From positions 1 through 64,000 of the forward strand of contig NZ_SISB01000015.1 of the NCBI RefSeq assembly GCF_004310295.1: a stretch of 64,000 bases of DNA, in the 5' to 3' direction. The translations under genes and the position numbers were made by a program. Of this stretch, positions 9,510 through 19,050 are shown in pieces; within the stretch, counting starts at the first letter, position 1, and every line of letters starts with the position of its first letter. The stretch comes from Pseudomonas sp. BGI-2. Lineage in GTDB: Bacteria; Pseudomonadota; Gammaproteobacteria; Pseudomonadales; Pseudomonadaceae. The notes beneath the pieces were generated by a model. That model ran no database searches and was not told the origin of the DNA. It worked only from the letters and a program-made list of their open reading frames with translations.

Positions 9510-9595
9510 TAGGAGCGAGGCTTGCCCGCGAAGCAGGCGACGCGGAGTTACAGAAAAACCGCGTTTTCGTTCTTCGCGGGCAAGCCTCGCTCCTA
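9510..9595. repeat. REP/REPIN inverted pair inside the pil-chp cluster
   Basis: Arms 9510-9532 and 9572-9595. It lies between pilI and pilJ, so the transcript would carry a strong hairpin in mid-operon. That may change expression of pilJ-chpA relative to pilGHI. Confidence 0.88.
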
Positions 9596-9634
9596 CAAGA
9601 GCGTCGTTGAATTGGGCAGTACAGGCGAGGACCG

Positions 9635-11692
9635 ATGATAAAAACAAAGACAGGCAAGCCAGAAGGATCGCGCAGCCGCTCGCAGATCATCGTGCTGTTC
9701 ATCGCGCTGATCATCTTCATCATGCTGCTGTTCGCCAACTTCGCTTACCTCAACACTCAAGCCACGTACGACAAACAGTACATCGGCCACGCCGGCGAGT
9801 TGCGCGTGCTGTCCCAACGCATCGCCAAAAACGCCACCGAAGCCGCTGCCGGCAAGGCTGCCGCGTTCAAGCTGCTGAGCGATGCACGCAACGACTTCGC
9901 CCAGCGTTGGGGTTATCTGAAGAAAGGCGATCCGGCCACCGGCCTGCCGCCGGCACCGTCCACCGTGCGCCCGGAAATGCGCGCCGTGCAGCTCGACTGG
10001 GAACGCTTGCTGAAAAACACCGACGCGATCCTCTCCAGCGAACAGACCGTACTGTCGCTGCATCAGGTCGCCGCGACGCTGGCTGAAACCGTGCCGCAGT
10101 TGCAGGTCGAATACGAAAAAGTCGTCGAAATCCTCTTGCAGCGCGGTGCTCCGGCCGGTCAGGTCGCCATGGCCCAGCGTCAGTCGCTGTTGGCCGAACG
10201 CATTCTGGGCGCGGTGAATACTGTGCTGTCCGGCGATGAAAACTCGCAGCAGGCCGCCGACGCTTTCGGTCGTGACGCCGCGCGATTCGGTCAGGTGCTC
10301 AACGGCATGCTCCAGGGCAATGCGTCGCTGCGGGTCAGCCAGGTCGAAGACCGCGATGCTCGCGCCCGGTTGACCGAGATTTCCGAACTGTTCGAATTCG
10401 TCTCCGGCTCTGTTGATGAGATCCTCGAAACCTCGCCGGAGCTGTTCAAGGTTCGCGAATCGGCGAGCAACATTTTCACCTTGTCGCAAACCTTGCTCGA
10501 CGAAGCCTCGCACCTGGCCACCGGGTTCGAAAACCTGGCCGGCGGACGCGACACCGACACCATCGGCGGCTATGTGCTGGGCCTGCTGGCGCTGATGTCG
10601 ATCATCCTCATCGGCCTGGTGATGGTTCGCGAAACCAATCGCCAGCTGCGCGAAACCGCCGAGAAGAACGAGCGTAACCAGAACGCGATCATGCGCCTGC
10701 TCGACGAGATCGAAGACCTGGCCGACGGCGACCTGACCGTGACCGCCTCGGTGACCGAAGACTTCACCGGGACCATCGCCGATTCGATCAACTATTCCGT
10801 CGATCAACTGCGCGACCTGGTGGCAACCATCAACCTCACCGCCGGCCAGGTCGCCGCCGCCGTGCAGGAAACCCAGGCCACCGCCATGCACCTGGCCCAG
10901 GCTTCGGAGCATCAGGCGCAACAGATCAGCGAAGCCTCCACGGCGATCAACGACATGGCCCAGTCCATCGACCAGGTCTCGGCGAACGCTGCCGAGTCCT
11001 CGGCGGTGGCCGAGCGTTCGGTGGAGATCGCCAACAAGGGCAACGAGGTGGTGCACAACACCATCCACGGCATGGACAACATTCGCGAGCAGATTCAGGA
11101 CACCGCCAAGCGGATCAAGCGTCTGGGTGAGTCCTCGCAGGAAATCGGCGACATTGTCAGCCTGATCGATGACATTGCCGACCAGACCAACATCCTCGCG
11201 CTCAACGCGGCGATTCAGGCCTCGATGGCCGGCGACGCCGGGCGCGGTTTTGCGGTGGTGGCTGACGAAGTGCAGCGGCTGGCCGAGCGTTCGTCCGCCG
11301 CCACCCGGCAGATCGAAACCCTGGTGCGGGCGATTCAGACCGACACCAACGAAGCCGTGATTTCCATGGAGCAAACCACCACCGAAGTGGTGCGCGGCGC
11401 GCGTCTGGCGCAGGATGCCGGAGTGGCCCTGGAAGAAATCGAAGGGGTATCGAAGACCCTGGCGGCGCTGATCCAGAGCATTTCCAACGCAGCGCAGCAG
11501 CAGACGTCTTCGGCCGGTCAAATTTCCCTGACGATGAATGTGATCCAGCAGATCACCACGCAGACGTCATCGGGCTCCACCGCCACCGCCGAGAGCATCG
11601 GCAACCTGGCGAAAATGGCCAGTCAGCTACGGCGATCGGTGTCCGGTTTCACCTTGCCGGCGGCCAAGGCGCAAGCTGTGGATAAAGTGTGA
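9635..11692 (+). CDS. pilJ: Type IV pili methyl-accepting chemotaxis protein PilJ
   Basis: 685-aa transmembrane receptor of the Pil-Chp system. Membrane helix 1 is at about residues 17-38, then a long periplasmic region with two PilJ-type helical modules, helix 2 at about 309-331, a HAMP segment, and the cytoplasmic signalling hairpin [18 protein letters not shown] at about residues 510-528 with conserved flanks. It senses pilin or surface contact in P. aeruginosa. The cognate methyltransferase gene pilK, normally next, is missing here. Confidence 0.95.
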   Translation: MIKTKTGKPEGSRSRSQIIVLFIALIIFIMLLFANFAYLNTQATYDKQYIGHAGELRVLSQRIAKNATEAAAGKAAAFKLLSDARNDFAQRWGYLKKGDPATGLPPAPSTVRPEMRAVQLDWERLLKNTDAILSSEQTVLSLHQVAATLAETVPQLQVEYEKVVEILLQRGAPAGQVAMAQRQSLLAERILGAVNTVLSGDENSQQAADAFGRDAARFGQVLNGMLQGNASLRVSQVEDRDARARLTEISELFEFVSGSVDEILETSPELFKVRESASNIFTLSQTLLDEASHLATGFENLAGGRDTDTIGGYVLGLLALMSIILIGLVMVRETNRQLRETAEKNERNQNAIMRLLDEIEDLADGDLTVTASVTEDFTGTIADSINYSVDQLRDLVATINLTAGQVAAAVQETQATAMHLAQASEHQAQQISEASTAINDMAQSIDQVSANAAESSAVAERSVEIANKGNEVVHNTIHGMDNIREQIQDTAKRIKRLGESSQEIGDIVSLIDDIADQTNILALNAAIQASMAGDAGRGFAVVADEVQRLAERSSAATRQIETLVRAIQTDTNEAVISMEQTTTEVVRGARLAQDAGVALEEIEGVSKTLAALIQSISNAAQQQTSSAGQISLTMNVIQQITTQTSSGSTATAESIGNLAKMASQLRRSVSGFTLPAAKAQAVDKV

Positions 11693-11744
11693 AGGCCCGC
11701 AGGCGTTTGCGTTTTTTTGAGTAGAGCAGTGATTTGGAGTGGTT

Positions 11745-14700
11745 ATGGGTGATCGGCACGACTATGTGGCCCTTGAGTGGGTCAAAGGCGTGATTGCCGA
11801 AACGCTGAAAGTGGCTCATCAAGCAATCGAAACCCTGCTTGATGACCCTCAGGCGACGCACGCCCTGAGCGATTGCCTGGCGTGCATCCATCAGGTTCAC
11901 GGCAGCTTGCAGATGGTCGAATTCTACGGCGCGGCCCTGCTCGCCGAAGAAATGGAACAACTGGCCACCGCCTTGCAGCAGAACCGCGTCAGCCATCGCG
12001 ACGAGGCGCTTCACCTGTTACTGCAAGCCATCGGGCAACTGCCGATCTACCTCGACCGGGTGCAAGGTGCGCGCCGTGACCTGCCCTTGGTGGTGCTGCC
12101 GTTGATCAACGACTTGCGCAGTGCCCGGGGCGAAAGCCTGTTGTCGGAAACCAGTCTGTTCAGCCCGCAATTGCTCGACCTGCCGGCGCTGGACGAAGAG
12201 TTGCTGGCATTGCTTGAACCGGCAGATTTACCCACTGTGCTGCGCAAGTTGCGGCAGATGCTGCAAATGGCCTTGGTCGGATTGCTGCGCGAGCAGGATG
12301 ACGACACTAACCTCGGTTATCTGACCAAGGTTTTTTCACACCTTGAAGGGCTGTGCGGCAACGCGCCCTTGAGCCCGTTGTGGCAAGTTGCCTCGGCGCT
12401 GGTCGAAGGCATGCGCGGTGGCTCGATTGCCAACAGCCCCGCGCTGCGCAGCCTGTTCAAGGATGCCGACAAAGAACTCAAACGCCTGCTCGAACAGGGC
12501 ATACGCGGCATCAATCAGCCGGCACCGCCGGAGTTGCTCAAGAGTTTGCTGTTCTACATTGCCAAGGCCGAACACCCCACCGGGCAGATGCTGACCATGA
12601 AAGATCGTTACTCACTGGACGACGCGCTGCCTGACAGCGCAATGGTCGACGAAGAACGCGTCCGCCTGGCCGGTCCTGACCGTGACGCCATGCGCTCGGT
12701 GCTGGCCGCGCTCTGTGAGGAGCTGGTGCGGGTCAAGGAGCGCCTCGATCTGTTCGTGCGCAGTGACCGCCAGCACACCTCAGACCTCGAAACCCTGTTG
12801 GCGCCGCTGCGGCAAATCGCCGACACCCTGGCGGTGCTGGGTTTCGGCCAGCCGCGCAAAGTCATCATCGATCAACTGGCGGTGGTGCTGAGCCTTGCTC
12901 AGGGCCAGCGCGAACCCAACGACGCCATTCTCATGGACGTCGCCGGGGCCTTGCTCTACGTCGAAGCGACGCTGGCCGGCATGGTCGGCACCGTTGAGCC
13001 GGAGAGCCAGGAAGAAAGTCACCTGCCGACCACCGACCTGACGCAGATCCATCAGATCGTGATCAAGGAAGCGCGCATCTGCCTGCAACAGGCCAAGGAC
13101 ATGATCGTCGACTACATCGACGCCGACTGGGACCGCCGGCATTTGCAGGCATTGCCGGCGTTGCTGACCCAAGTGCGCGGCGCGCTGTCGATGATTCCGT
13201 TAAACCGTGCGGCGAGCCTGATCGAAACCTGCAACCACTTCATTCGCGAGCATCTGCTGCTGGACCCGGACCAGCCCGGCTGGCAGGAACTGGACAGCCT
13301 GGCTGACGTCATCACCAGCATCGAGTACTACCTGGAACGTCTCAGCGACGACCCCGAGGCACCGGGCGAACAATTGCTCGACGTGGCGGAAAAAAGCCTG
13401 GCCTCACTCGGGTTTTTCCCCAGCGAACAGCATGTGCCGATGCTTGAGGATGTGCTCAGCCCGAGTGAAGCCCAGGTGATGCAGGGCCTTCAGGAACTCG
13501 ATGATCCGGATACCGTCCAGTCGCTGGCCGATGTTTTGGCCAGCCCAGTGTCTTCGGTCAATCCGCCAGCCCTGACCACCCCGGGCAGCCTGCTGCCACC
13601 GCCCGCCGGCGAAGAACCGGTGGACGATGAACTGCGGGAAGTCTTCCTCGAAGAAACTGATGAGGTCCTGGATATCCTCCGGGAATATTTGCCGCGCTGG
13701 GCGGCCACTCCCGGCGATGTACCCGCCTTGAGTGAACTGCGCCGGGCGTTCCACACCTTGAAAGGCAGTGGCCGGATGGTCCGTGCGCTGGTGCTGGGCG
13801 AGCTGGCGTGGGCGGTGGAAAACCTGCTCAACCGGGTGCTGGAACACAGTGTTGCGCCTGGGGCGGCGGTGCAACAATTGCTCGGCGATGCACTGAACCT
13901 GCTGCCGGAGCTGGTGGCCGAATACGCCGCCAATGCCCAGCGACAGCGCAACGACGTCGACCAATTGGCCGCTCGCGCCCATGCCCTCGCCAAGGGCGAT
14001 ACGCCTGCCAGCGATGAAGATACTCAGGACGTCGCGGCACTCGATCCGCTGTTGCTGGAGATCTTCCGCAAGGAAGCCGAGACCCATCTCGCCAGCCTCA
14101 ACCGCTTCCTCGATCAAGCCGCCGAGCATGTGCCGCTGCAGGCCAGCGACGAGTTGCAACGGGCGTTGCACACCTTGAAAGGCAGCGCCTCGATGGCCGG
14201 CGTCTTGCCAATCGCCGAGCTGGCGACGCCGCTGGATCAACTCGCCCGTGAGTACAAGGCGCACCTGATCGCCCTCGACCTCGACGAAGTCGAACTGCTG
14301 CTGGAAGCCGAAGGTCTGTTCCGCCTCGGGTTGCGGCAACTCAAGGGTGATCCGCTGGCCGAAATTCCGGGCGCTCATTCGTTGATTGAGCGCACCAAGG
14401 CGCTGCTTGCCGAGCGTCTGGACGCGCTCTTGAAAGCGCCGAACACCGCGCTGCGGACCAAGCGCGATCCGCAGCTGATCAACAATTTCCTGGCCCAGGG
14501 CATGGACATCCTGCTGGACGCCGAAAGCCTGTTGCAGCGCTGGCAGCAGCACCCCGGCGAGCGTCAGGAACTCAGCGCGTTGCTGGACGAATTGACCACG
14601 TTGGGCGAAGGCGCACACCTCGCCGATCTGCACCCGGTGGATGAACTTTGCGAAGCGTTGCTCGACCTGTACGGCGCGGTCGAAGAAAGCAGCCTGGCGG

Positions 14701-17645
14701 TCAGCGACCGGTTTTTTCACGAGGCGCAAAGTGCCCACGAAGCGCTGATCAACATGCTCGACGAACTCGCCGCCGGCCAGGAAGTCAGCCCGCAACCGGA
14801 ACGCATCCGGGCCTTGCGCGGCTTGCTGGATGAAAGCCTGGATCCGTCGTCCATGGGCCTGATCCGCAGCGACGGCAGCCGTACCCTGAGCATCCGGGAA
14901 CTGGGCAGCGCCACCGCGGAACTGGAACAGACCGCGACCCAGGTCGAGCTGGACGATGAGATCGTTTCGATCTTCCTCGAAGAAGCCGTGGATATCCTTG
15001 AGAGCGCCGGCCAGGCCCTGCAGCGCTGGCTGAGCGACCCGGAAAACGCCGCGCCGCTGTCGTCCTTGCAGCGCGATTTGCACACCCTCAAGGGTGGTGC
15101 GCGGATGGCCGAGGTCGAGCCGGTCGGCGACCTGGCCCATGAATTGGAAAGTCTTTACGAAGGCCTGGTGGACCGCCGTTACAGCCACAGCGAAACCTTG
15201 GCGCAGCTGCTGCAACAGAGCCATGACCGCCTCGCGGTGCTGCTTGAACAGCTTCAAAACCAGCACGTCCTGGGTGCCCCGAACGAGCTGATCGAGGCGA
15301 TTCGCGAGTTCCGTCAGGGCAACGCCAACACCGCCGAAGTGGCGGAACCCGCGCCGGCCAATGACTCGCCGGGGCATGATCCCGAATTGCTGGACATCTT
15401 CCTTGAGGAAGGTTTCGACATCATCGAAAACTCCGGCGCGGCCCTCGTGCGCTGGCAAGCCGAGCCGTCGAACCGCCAGGAAGTGGAAACCCTGTTGCGC
15501 GACTTGCACACGCTCAAGGGTGGCGCGCGGATGGTGGAAATTGCCCCCATCGGCGACCTCGCCCATGAGCTGGAATTTCTCTACGAAGGCCTCTCCGCAG
15601 GCGTGCTGCAACCGACTCCCGCGCTGTTCGCGCTGCTGCAAAGCAGTCACGACCGACTGGCACAAATGCTCGATGCCACCCGCGCCGGTCAGCCCTTGCC
15701 GCCGGCCGATCGGTTGATCGACGCGATCAAGAACTTCAGTCATCCCGCCGTTCTCGATACGCCAGTGGTGCTGCCCACCGCGCCGAAACCGGACACGCCC
15801 GTGCCGCAAGCCGAAGCGGGCGCCGACATGGTCAAGGTCTCGGCAGAGCTGCTCGATGATCTGGTCAATCTGGCCGGTGAAACGTCGATCTTCCGTGGCC
15901 GTATCGAGCAACAGGTCAACGATGCGCGGGTGGCCCTGAGCGAGATGGAAACCACCATCGAACGCATGCGCGATCAATTGCGGCGACTCGATACCGAAAC
16001 CCAGGGACGGATTCTCAGCCGCCAGCAAGTCGAAGCCGAACGTCTGGGCTACGAAGAATTCGATCCGCTGGAAATGGACCGTCACTCGCAGTTGCAGCAG
16101 TTGTCGCGGGCGCTGTTCGAATCCGCCTCCGACCTGCTCGACCTCAAGGAAACCCTCGACCGCCGCAATCAGGACGCGGAAAACCTGCTGCAACAGCAGG
16201 GCCGGATCAACACCGAGTTGCAGGAAGGCTTGATGCGTACGCGCATGGTGCCTTTCGAACGAATGCTGCCGCGCTTGAAACGCATCGTCCGCCAGGTCTC
16301 CAGTGAGCTGGGCAAAGACGTCGAGTTTGTGGTCGGCAACGCCGAAGGCGAGATGGATCGCAACGTGCTCGAACGCATGGCGGCACCGCTGGAGCACATG
16401 CTGCGCAACGCCGTGGACCACGGTCTGGAATCGGCCGAGGTGCGTATCGCGGCGGGCAAACCGGCTCAGGGTCGGATCACGCTCGACCTGTCCCGCGAGG
16501 GCGGCGACATCATTTTCGACATCCGCGACGACGGCGCGGGCGTGCCGCTGGACGCTGTACGGCGCAAGGCGATCAAGCGCGGCTTGCTGGCCCCTGACGC
16601 CGATATCAGCGACCGCGAAGTGCTGCAATTCATCCTGCAACCGGGGTTCTCCACCGCCGAGAAAATCACCCAGATCTCCGGGCGTGGCGTGGGCATGGAC
16701 GTGGTTCACGAAGAAGTCCGGCAGCTCGGTGGCACCATGGTCATCGACTCGACACCGGGGCAGGGCGTGCACTTCCGCATTCGCCTGCCGTTTACCGTGT
16801 CGGTCAACCGCGCGCTGATGGTGCAATGCCTGGAGGATCAATACGCGATCCCGCTGAACACCATCGATGGCATCGTTCGCGTGTTGCCCAACGAACTTGA
16901 AGGGCATTACCGGCTCGATCCGCCGACCTACGAATACGCCGGACAGCGTTACGAACTGTGCTACCTCGGCGAGCTGCTGAAAACCAGCACCCGCCCGAAA
17001 CTGTTGGGCCAGAGCCTGCCGCTGCCGGTATTGCTGGTGCAATGCAACGAGCGGCATATCGCCGTGCAGGTTGACTCCATGGCCGGCACTCGGGAGATCG
17101 TGGTCAAAAGCCTCGGCCCGCAGTTTGCGTCGGTGCAGGGGCTGTCCGGGGCGACGATTCTTGGCGATGGCCGGGTGGTGCTGATTCTCGACTTGCTGGC
17201 GCCAATCCGCGCCATGCAGGCGCAGGTGCCGCAGCGCACGCAGACCCAGGACGCGGAGGTCGAGCCGCATAAACCGCTGCTGGTGTTGGTGGTCGACGAT
17301 TCGGTCACCGTCCGCAAGGTCACCAGCCGTCTGCTGGAACGCCACGGCATGAACGTGCTGACCGCCAAGGACGGGGTCGACGCCATGCTGCTGCTCGAAG
17401 AACACATGCCCGACCTGATGCTGCTGGACATCGAAATGCCGCGCATGGACGGTTTCGAAGTGGCGACCCAAGTGCGCAGTGACGAACGTTTGCAGCACTT
17501 GCCGATCATCATGATCACCTCCCGCACCGGCCAGAAACACCGCGACCGCGCCATGGCCATCGGCGTCAACGACTACCTCGGCAAGCCGTACCAGGAATCG
17601 GTGCTGCTCGACAGCATCGCCCTGTGGAGCAAAACCCATGCTTGA
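11745..17645 (+). CDS. chpA: Hybrid chemotaxis histidine kinase/response regulator ChpA
   Basis: Very large CheA-type kinase, 1966 aa from ATG 11745, five bases after GGAG. Four phosphotransfer motifs HTLKG(S/G) carry His at about residues 670, 809, 1113 and 1255. At least three more Hpt-like repeats lack a clear His (around 50, 472 and 946). Then come a dimerisation region, a HATPase domain (N box MLRNAVDHG near 1555; ISGRGVGMD), a CheW domain (about 1690-1825) and a C-terminal receiver with LLLDIEMP (Asp1895). It phosphorylates PilG and PilH. The P. aeruginosa form is longer (about 2,470 aa). The stop overlaps the chpC start. Confidence 0.96.
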   Translation: MGDRHDYVALEWVKGVIAETLKVAHQAIETLLDDPQATHALSDCLACIHQVHGSLQMVEFYGAALLAEEMEQLATALQQNRVSHRDEALHLLLQAIGQLPIYLDRVQGARRDLPLVVLPLINDLRSARGESLLSETSLFSPQLLDLPALDEELLALLEPADLPTVLRKLRQMLQMALVGLLREQDDDTNLGYLTKVFSHLEGLCGNAPLSPLWQVASALVEGMRGGSIANSPALRSLFKDADKELKRLLEQGIRGINQPAPPELLKSLLFYIAKAEHPTGQMLTMKDRYSLDDALPDSAMVDEERVRLAGPDRDAMRSVLAALCEELVRVKERLDLFVRSDRQHTSDLETLLAPLRQIADTLAVLGFGQPRKVIIDQLAVVLSLAQGQREPNDAILMDVAGALLYVEATLAGMVGTVEPESQEESHLPTTDLTQIHQIVIKEARICLQQAKDMIVDYIDADWDRRHLQALPALLTQVRGALSMIPLNRAASLIETCNHFIREHLLLDPDQPGWQELDSLADVITSIEYYLERLSDDPEAPGEQLLDVAEKSLASLGFFPSEQHVPMLEDVLSPSEAQVMQGLQELDDPDTVQSLADVLASPVSSVNPPALTTPGSLLPPPAGEEPVDDELREVFLEETDEVLDILREYLPRWAATPGDVPALSELRRAFHTLKGSGRMVRALVLGELAWAVENLLNRVLEHSVAPGAAVQQLLGDALNLLPELVAEYAANAQRQRNDVDQLAARAHALAKGDTPASDEDTQDVAALDPLLLEIFRKEAETHLASLNRFLDQAAEHVPLQASDELQRALHTLKGSASMAGVLPIAELATPLDQLAREYKAHLIALDLDEVELLLEAEGLFRLGLRQLKGDPLAEIPGAHSLIERTKALLAERLDALLKAPNTALRTKRDPQLINNFLAQGMDILLDAESLLQRWQQHPGERQELSALLDELTTLGEGAHLADLHPVDELCEALLDLYGAVEESSLAVSDRFFHEAQSAHEALINMLDELAAGQEVSPQPERIRALRGLLDESLDPSSMGLIRSDGSRTLSIRELGSATAELEQTATQVELDDEIVSIFLEEAVDILESAGQALQRWLSDPENAAPLSSLQRDLHTLKGGARMAEVEPVGDLAHELESLYEGLVDRRYSHSETLAQLLQQSHDRLAVLLEQLQNQHVLGAPNELIEAIREFRQGNANTAEVAEPAPANDSPGHDPELLDIFLEEGFDIIENSGAALVRWQAEPSNRQEVETLLRDLHTLKGGARMVEIAPIGDLAHELEFLYEGLSAGVLQPTPALFALLQSSHDRLAQMLDATRAGQPLPPADRLIDAIKNFSHPAVLDTPVVLPTAPKPDTPVPQAEAGADMVKVSAELLDDLVNLAGETSIFRGRIEQQVNDARVALSEMETTIERMRDQLRRLDTETQGRILSRQQVEAERLGYEEFDPLEMDRHSQLQQLSRALFESASDLLDLKETLDRRNQDAENLLQQQGRINTELQEGLMRTRMVPFERMLPRLKRIVRQVSSELGKDVEFVVGNAEGEMDRNVLERMAAPLEHMLRNAVDHGLESAEVRIAAGKPAQGRITLDLSREGGDIIFDIRDDGAGVPLDAVRRKAIKRGLLAPDADISDREVLQFILQPGFSTAEKITQISGRGVGMDVVHEEVRQLGGTMVIDSTPGQGVHFRIRLPFTVSVNRALMVQCLEDQYAIPLNTIDGIVRVLPNELEGHYRLDPPTYEYAGQRYELCYLGELLKTSTRPKLLGQSLPLPVLLVQCNERHIAVQVDSMAGTREIVVKSLGPQFASVQGLSGATILGDGRVVLILDLLAPIRAMQAQVPQRTQTQDAEVEPHKPLLVLVVDDSVTVRKVTSRLLERHGMNVLTAKDGVDAMLLLEEHMPDLMLLDIEMPRMDGFEVATQVRSDERLQHLPIIMITSRTGQKHRDRAMAIGVNDYLGKPYQESVLLDSIALWSKTHA

Positions 17646-18108
17646 TCCCCATTTTTACCAGCGCACCAACAATCTGACCGGCCTGCTGTTGCCGTTGGCT
17701 GACCGCAATCTGATTCTGCCCAACGTGGCGGTGGCGGAGTTGATCGACTATCAACCGGGGGCGTTCGATCTGGACACGCCACCGTGGTATCTGGGGTTGG
17801 TGAAGTGGCGGGATCGGCAGATTCCATTGCTGAGTTTCGAGTCGGCGTGCGGCAGTAAAATCGTCATCGGCGAGCGGGCGCGGATCGTGATTCTCAATGC
17901 CCTTGGTGGGCGCCCGGAGCTGAAGTTCATTGCGCTACTGGTGCAGGGGATTCCACGGTCGTACAAGCTCGACAGTCAGTTGAGTTATGTGGATGTGCCG
18001 CTGTGTTCGCTGGAACAGGCGGCGGTGCAGGTGGGGGAGCAAGTGGCCAAAGTGCCTGACTTGCTGGCGCTGGAGGAGTTGCTTGTTACAGCAGGGTTAG
18101 CCCACTGA
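17638..18108 (+). CDS. chpC: CheW-like chemotaxis protein ChpC
   Basis: 156-aa CheW-domain protein. The ATG at 17638 overlaps the chpA stop by 8 bases, so it is translationally coupled. YLGLVKWRDRQIPLLSFE resembles the CheW core. In P. aeruginosa chpB (a CheB-type methylesterase) lies between chpA and chpC; here it is absent. The stop codon runs into a palindromic repeat starting at 18107. Confidence 0.88.
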   Translation: MLDPHFYQRTNNLTGLLLPLADRNLILPNVAVAELIDYQPGAFDLDTPPWYLGLVKWRDRQIPLLSFESACGSKIVIGERARIVILNALGGRPELKFIALLVQGIPRSYKLDSQLSYVDVPLCSLEQAAVQVGEQVAKVPDLLALEELLVTAGLAH

Positions 18109-18217
18109 TCGTTCCCACGCTCCGCGTGGGAATGCCTCTTCGGACGCTCCGCGTTCGGCTGTTGAAGGGACGCAGAGCGTCCCGGGCTGCATTCCCACGC
18201 AGAGCGTGGGAACGATC
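18107..18217. repeat. About 110-bp palindromic repeat (gatcgttcccacgc family), copy 1
   Basis: Ends are inverted copies of gatcgttcccacgc.ccgcgtggga; the centre is a second stem, gacgctccgcg facing cgcagagcgtc. It overlaps the chpC stop codon. A near-identical full copy is at 63695-63803 and a half copy at 54294-54345. It can fold as a long hairpin between chpC and the convergent 18230 gene and may serve as a bidirectional terminator. Confidence 0.85.
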
Positions 18218-18229
18218 ATGACCTGACGG

Positions 18230-18610
18230 CTAAACCTTGGCCTGAGCCCGCAGCTGCATCTGCAACGACTCATGGTGATCCAGCGCCCGCTCCACCAACA
18301 ACTGCACACCATCGGCCATTCGACTGAGCGCCAGGGCTACCGAGCGGCGTGATCCTTCAACATCGTCCGCCAGATCGGCCGCAATGGCGCTGATGGACAG
18401 CAAGTCTTCAGAGGCGTTGGCCAGCAGGGCTTCGGTATCGATATCGGGGGAGACGCTGAAGAGGTGATGTTTGCGGCGCTTGCCCGGTTTTTCATGGGGT
18501 GGGAAGTAGTAGGAAAAGACGCGGTCGGCGGCTTCCTTGAGTTTTTCGGCTTCGAGGGTTGCTTCGGAACCGGTGTCGGATTCCGGCGGATTGGGAGTTG
18601 GTTTGAACAT
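18230..18610 (-). CDS. Small helical Pseudomonas protein, DUF6124/DUF3077-like
   Basis: 126 aa from ATG 18608-18610 (MFKPTPNPPESD). Residues 1-50 are acidic, Pro-rich and basic (KRRKHH); residues about 55-125 should form three helices, with SPDIDTEALLANASEDLLS then a helix ending LALSRMADGVQLLVERAL. I assign the family from memory of such Pseudomonas proteins; no function is known to me. Its mRNA has a long structured leader (18648-18830) matched by that of the 53349 gene. Confidence 0.7.
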   Translation of the reverse strand: MFKPTPNPPESDTGSEATLEAEKLKEAADRVFSYYFPPHEKPGKRRKHHLFSVSPDIDTEALLANASEDLLSISAIAADLADDVEGSRRSVALALSRMADGVQLLVERALDHHESLQMQLRAQAKV

Positions 18611-18639
18611 AGTGAAGCTCCATTTAATGAGTTTCAGCT

Positions 18640-18846
18640 GCTCCATCGGGTTCCAATCGAAGGGGTGGCAGCTGTACGCGGGTTGGAACCCGGGCAAACG
18701 GACAAAACCCGACAGACTCTAAGGTCTCCCGCGCACAGCCGCCATAACGGAGTGCACCCATTAAAGGTGCGCAAGCATACGTTATGGAAGGCGTTTTTGC
18801 CTCGTTAACACCACGGGGTTCCAATCCCGGTCGCTGAATTGGCAGC
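18640..18846 (-). ncRNA. Structured leader upstream of the 18230 gene (copy A)
   Basis: Read on the minus strand. An upstream hairpin GGTCGCTG/CAGCGACC (18829-18850) precedes a hairpin whose loop holds segment U (18816-18826). Then comes a long outer stem: 5' arm 18728-18744 (ggcggctgtgcgcggg) with 3' arm 18664-18682. Inside it is the small hairpin AGAC/GTCT (18714-18727). Segment M (18683-18691) is complementary to U and also to a third segment, D (18648-18658), just before the gene. Copy B at 53.7 kb has the same parts and spacing with different U/M/D sequences. Confidence 0.7.
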
Positions 18847-19000
18847 GACCCATAAACGATAAAGATCTACACCAAAGCGCACCAGTCAGCGGCTTCCGGC
18901 ATTGCTGTAGGCCGCGACGCCAGACGGCGTAGCCTCTCACCGTTCCTGCGGACAAATGTTTAAACACAAATCCCCATTCGGCTCGCGACAGGTTGAAGAT

Positions 19001-19034
19001 TCCCAAAAAGGGACCTATCGTTCCCTTTTTGGGA
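19001..19034. promoter_or_regulatory. Perfect 13-bp inverted repeat, likely autoregulatory operator
   Basis: tcccaaaaaggga (19001-19013) and its exact reverse complement (19022-19034) are separated by 8 bases. The site ends 16 bases before the GTG start of an HTH-containing gene. Two-fold symmetry and position fit binding by a dimeric HTH repressor. A terminator is less likely: the arms are AT-centred and no T-run follows. Confidence 0.7.
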
Positions 19035-19050
19035 CTCATCGGTTGCCACT

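Noticed and set aside
9593..11521. 642-codon open frame on the minus strand
   Set aside because: Antisense to pilJ, low-complexity Gly/His/Gln text.
13404..17639. Very long open frame (1411 codons) on the minus strand
   Set aside because: Lies fully antisense to chpA; translation is His/Gln/Arg-rich, with no domain. Produced by high-GC codon use on the coding strand.
19001..19034. Rho-independent terminator
   Set aside because: The arms are AT-centred and no T-run follows outside the stem; position before an HTH gene favours an operator.
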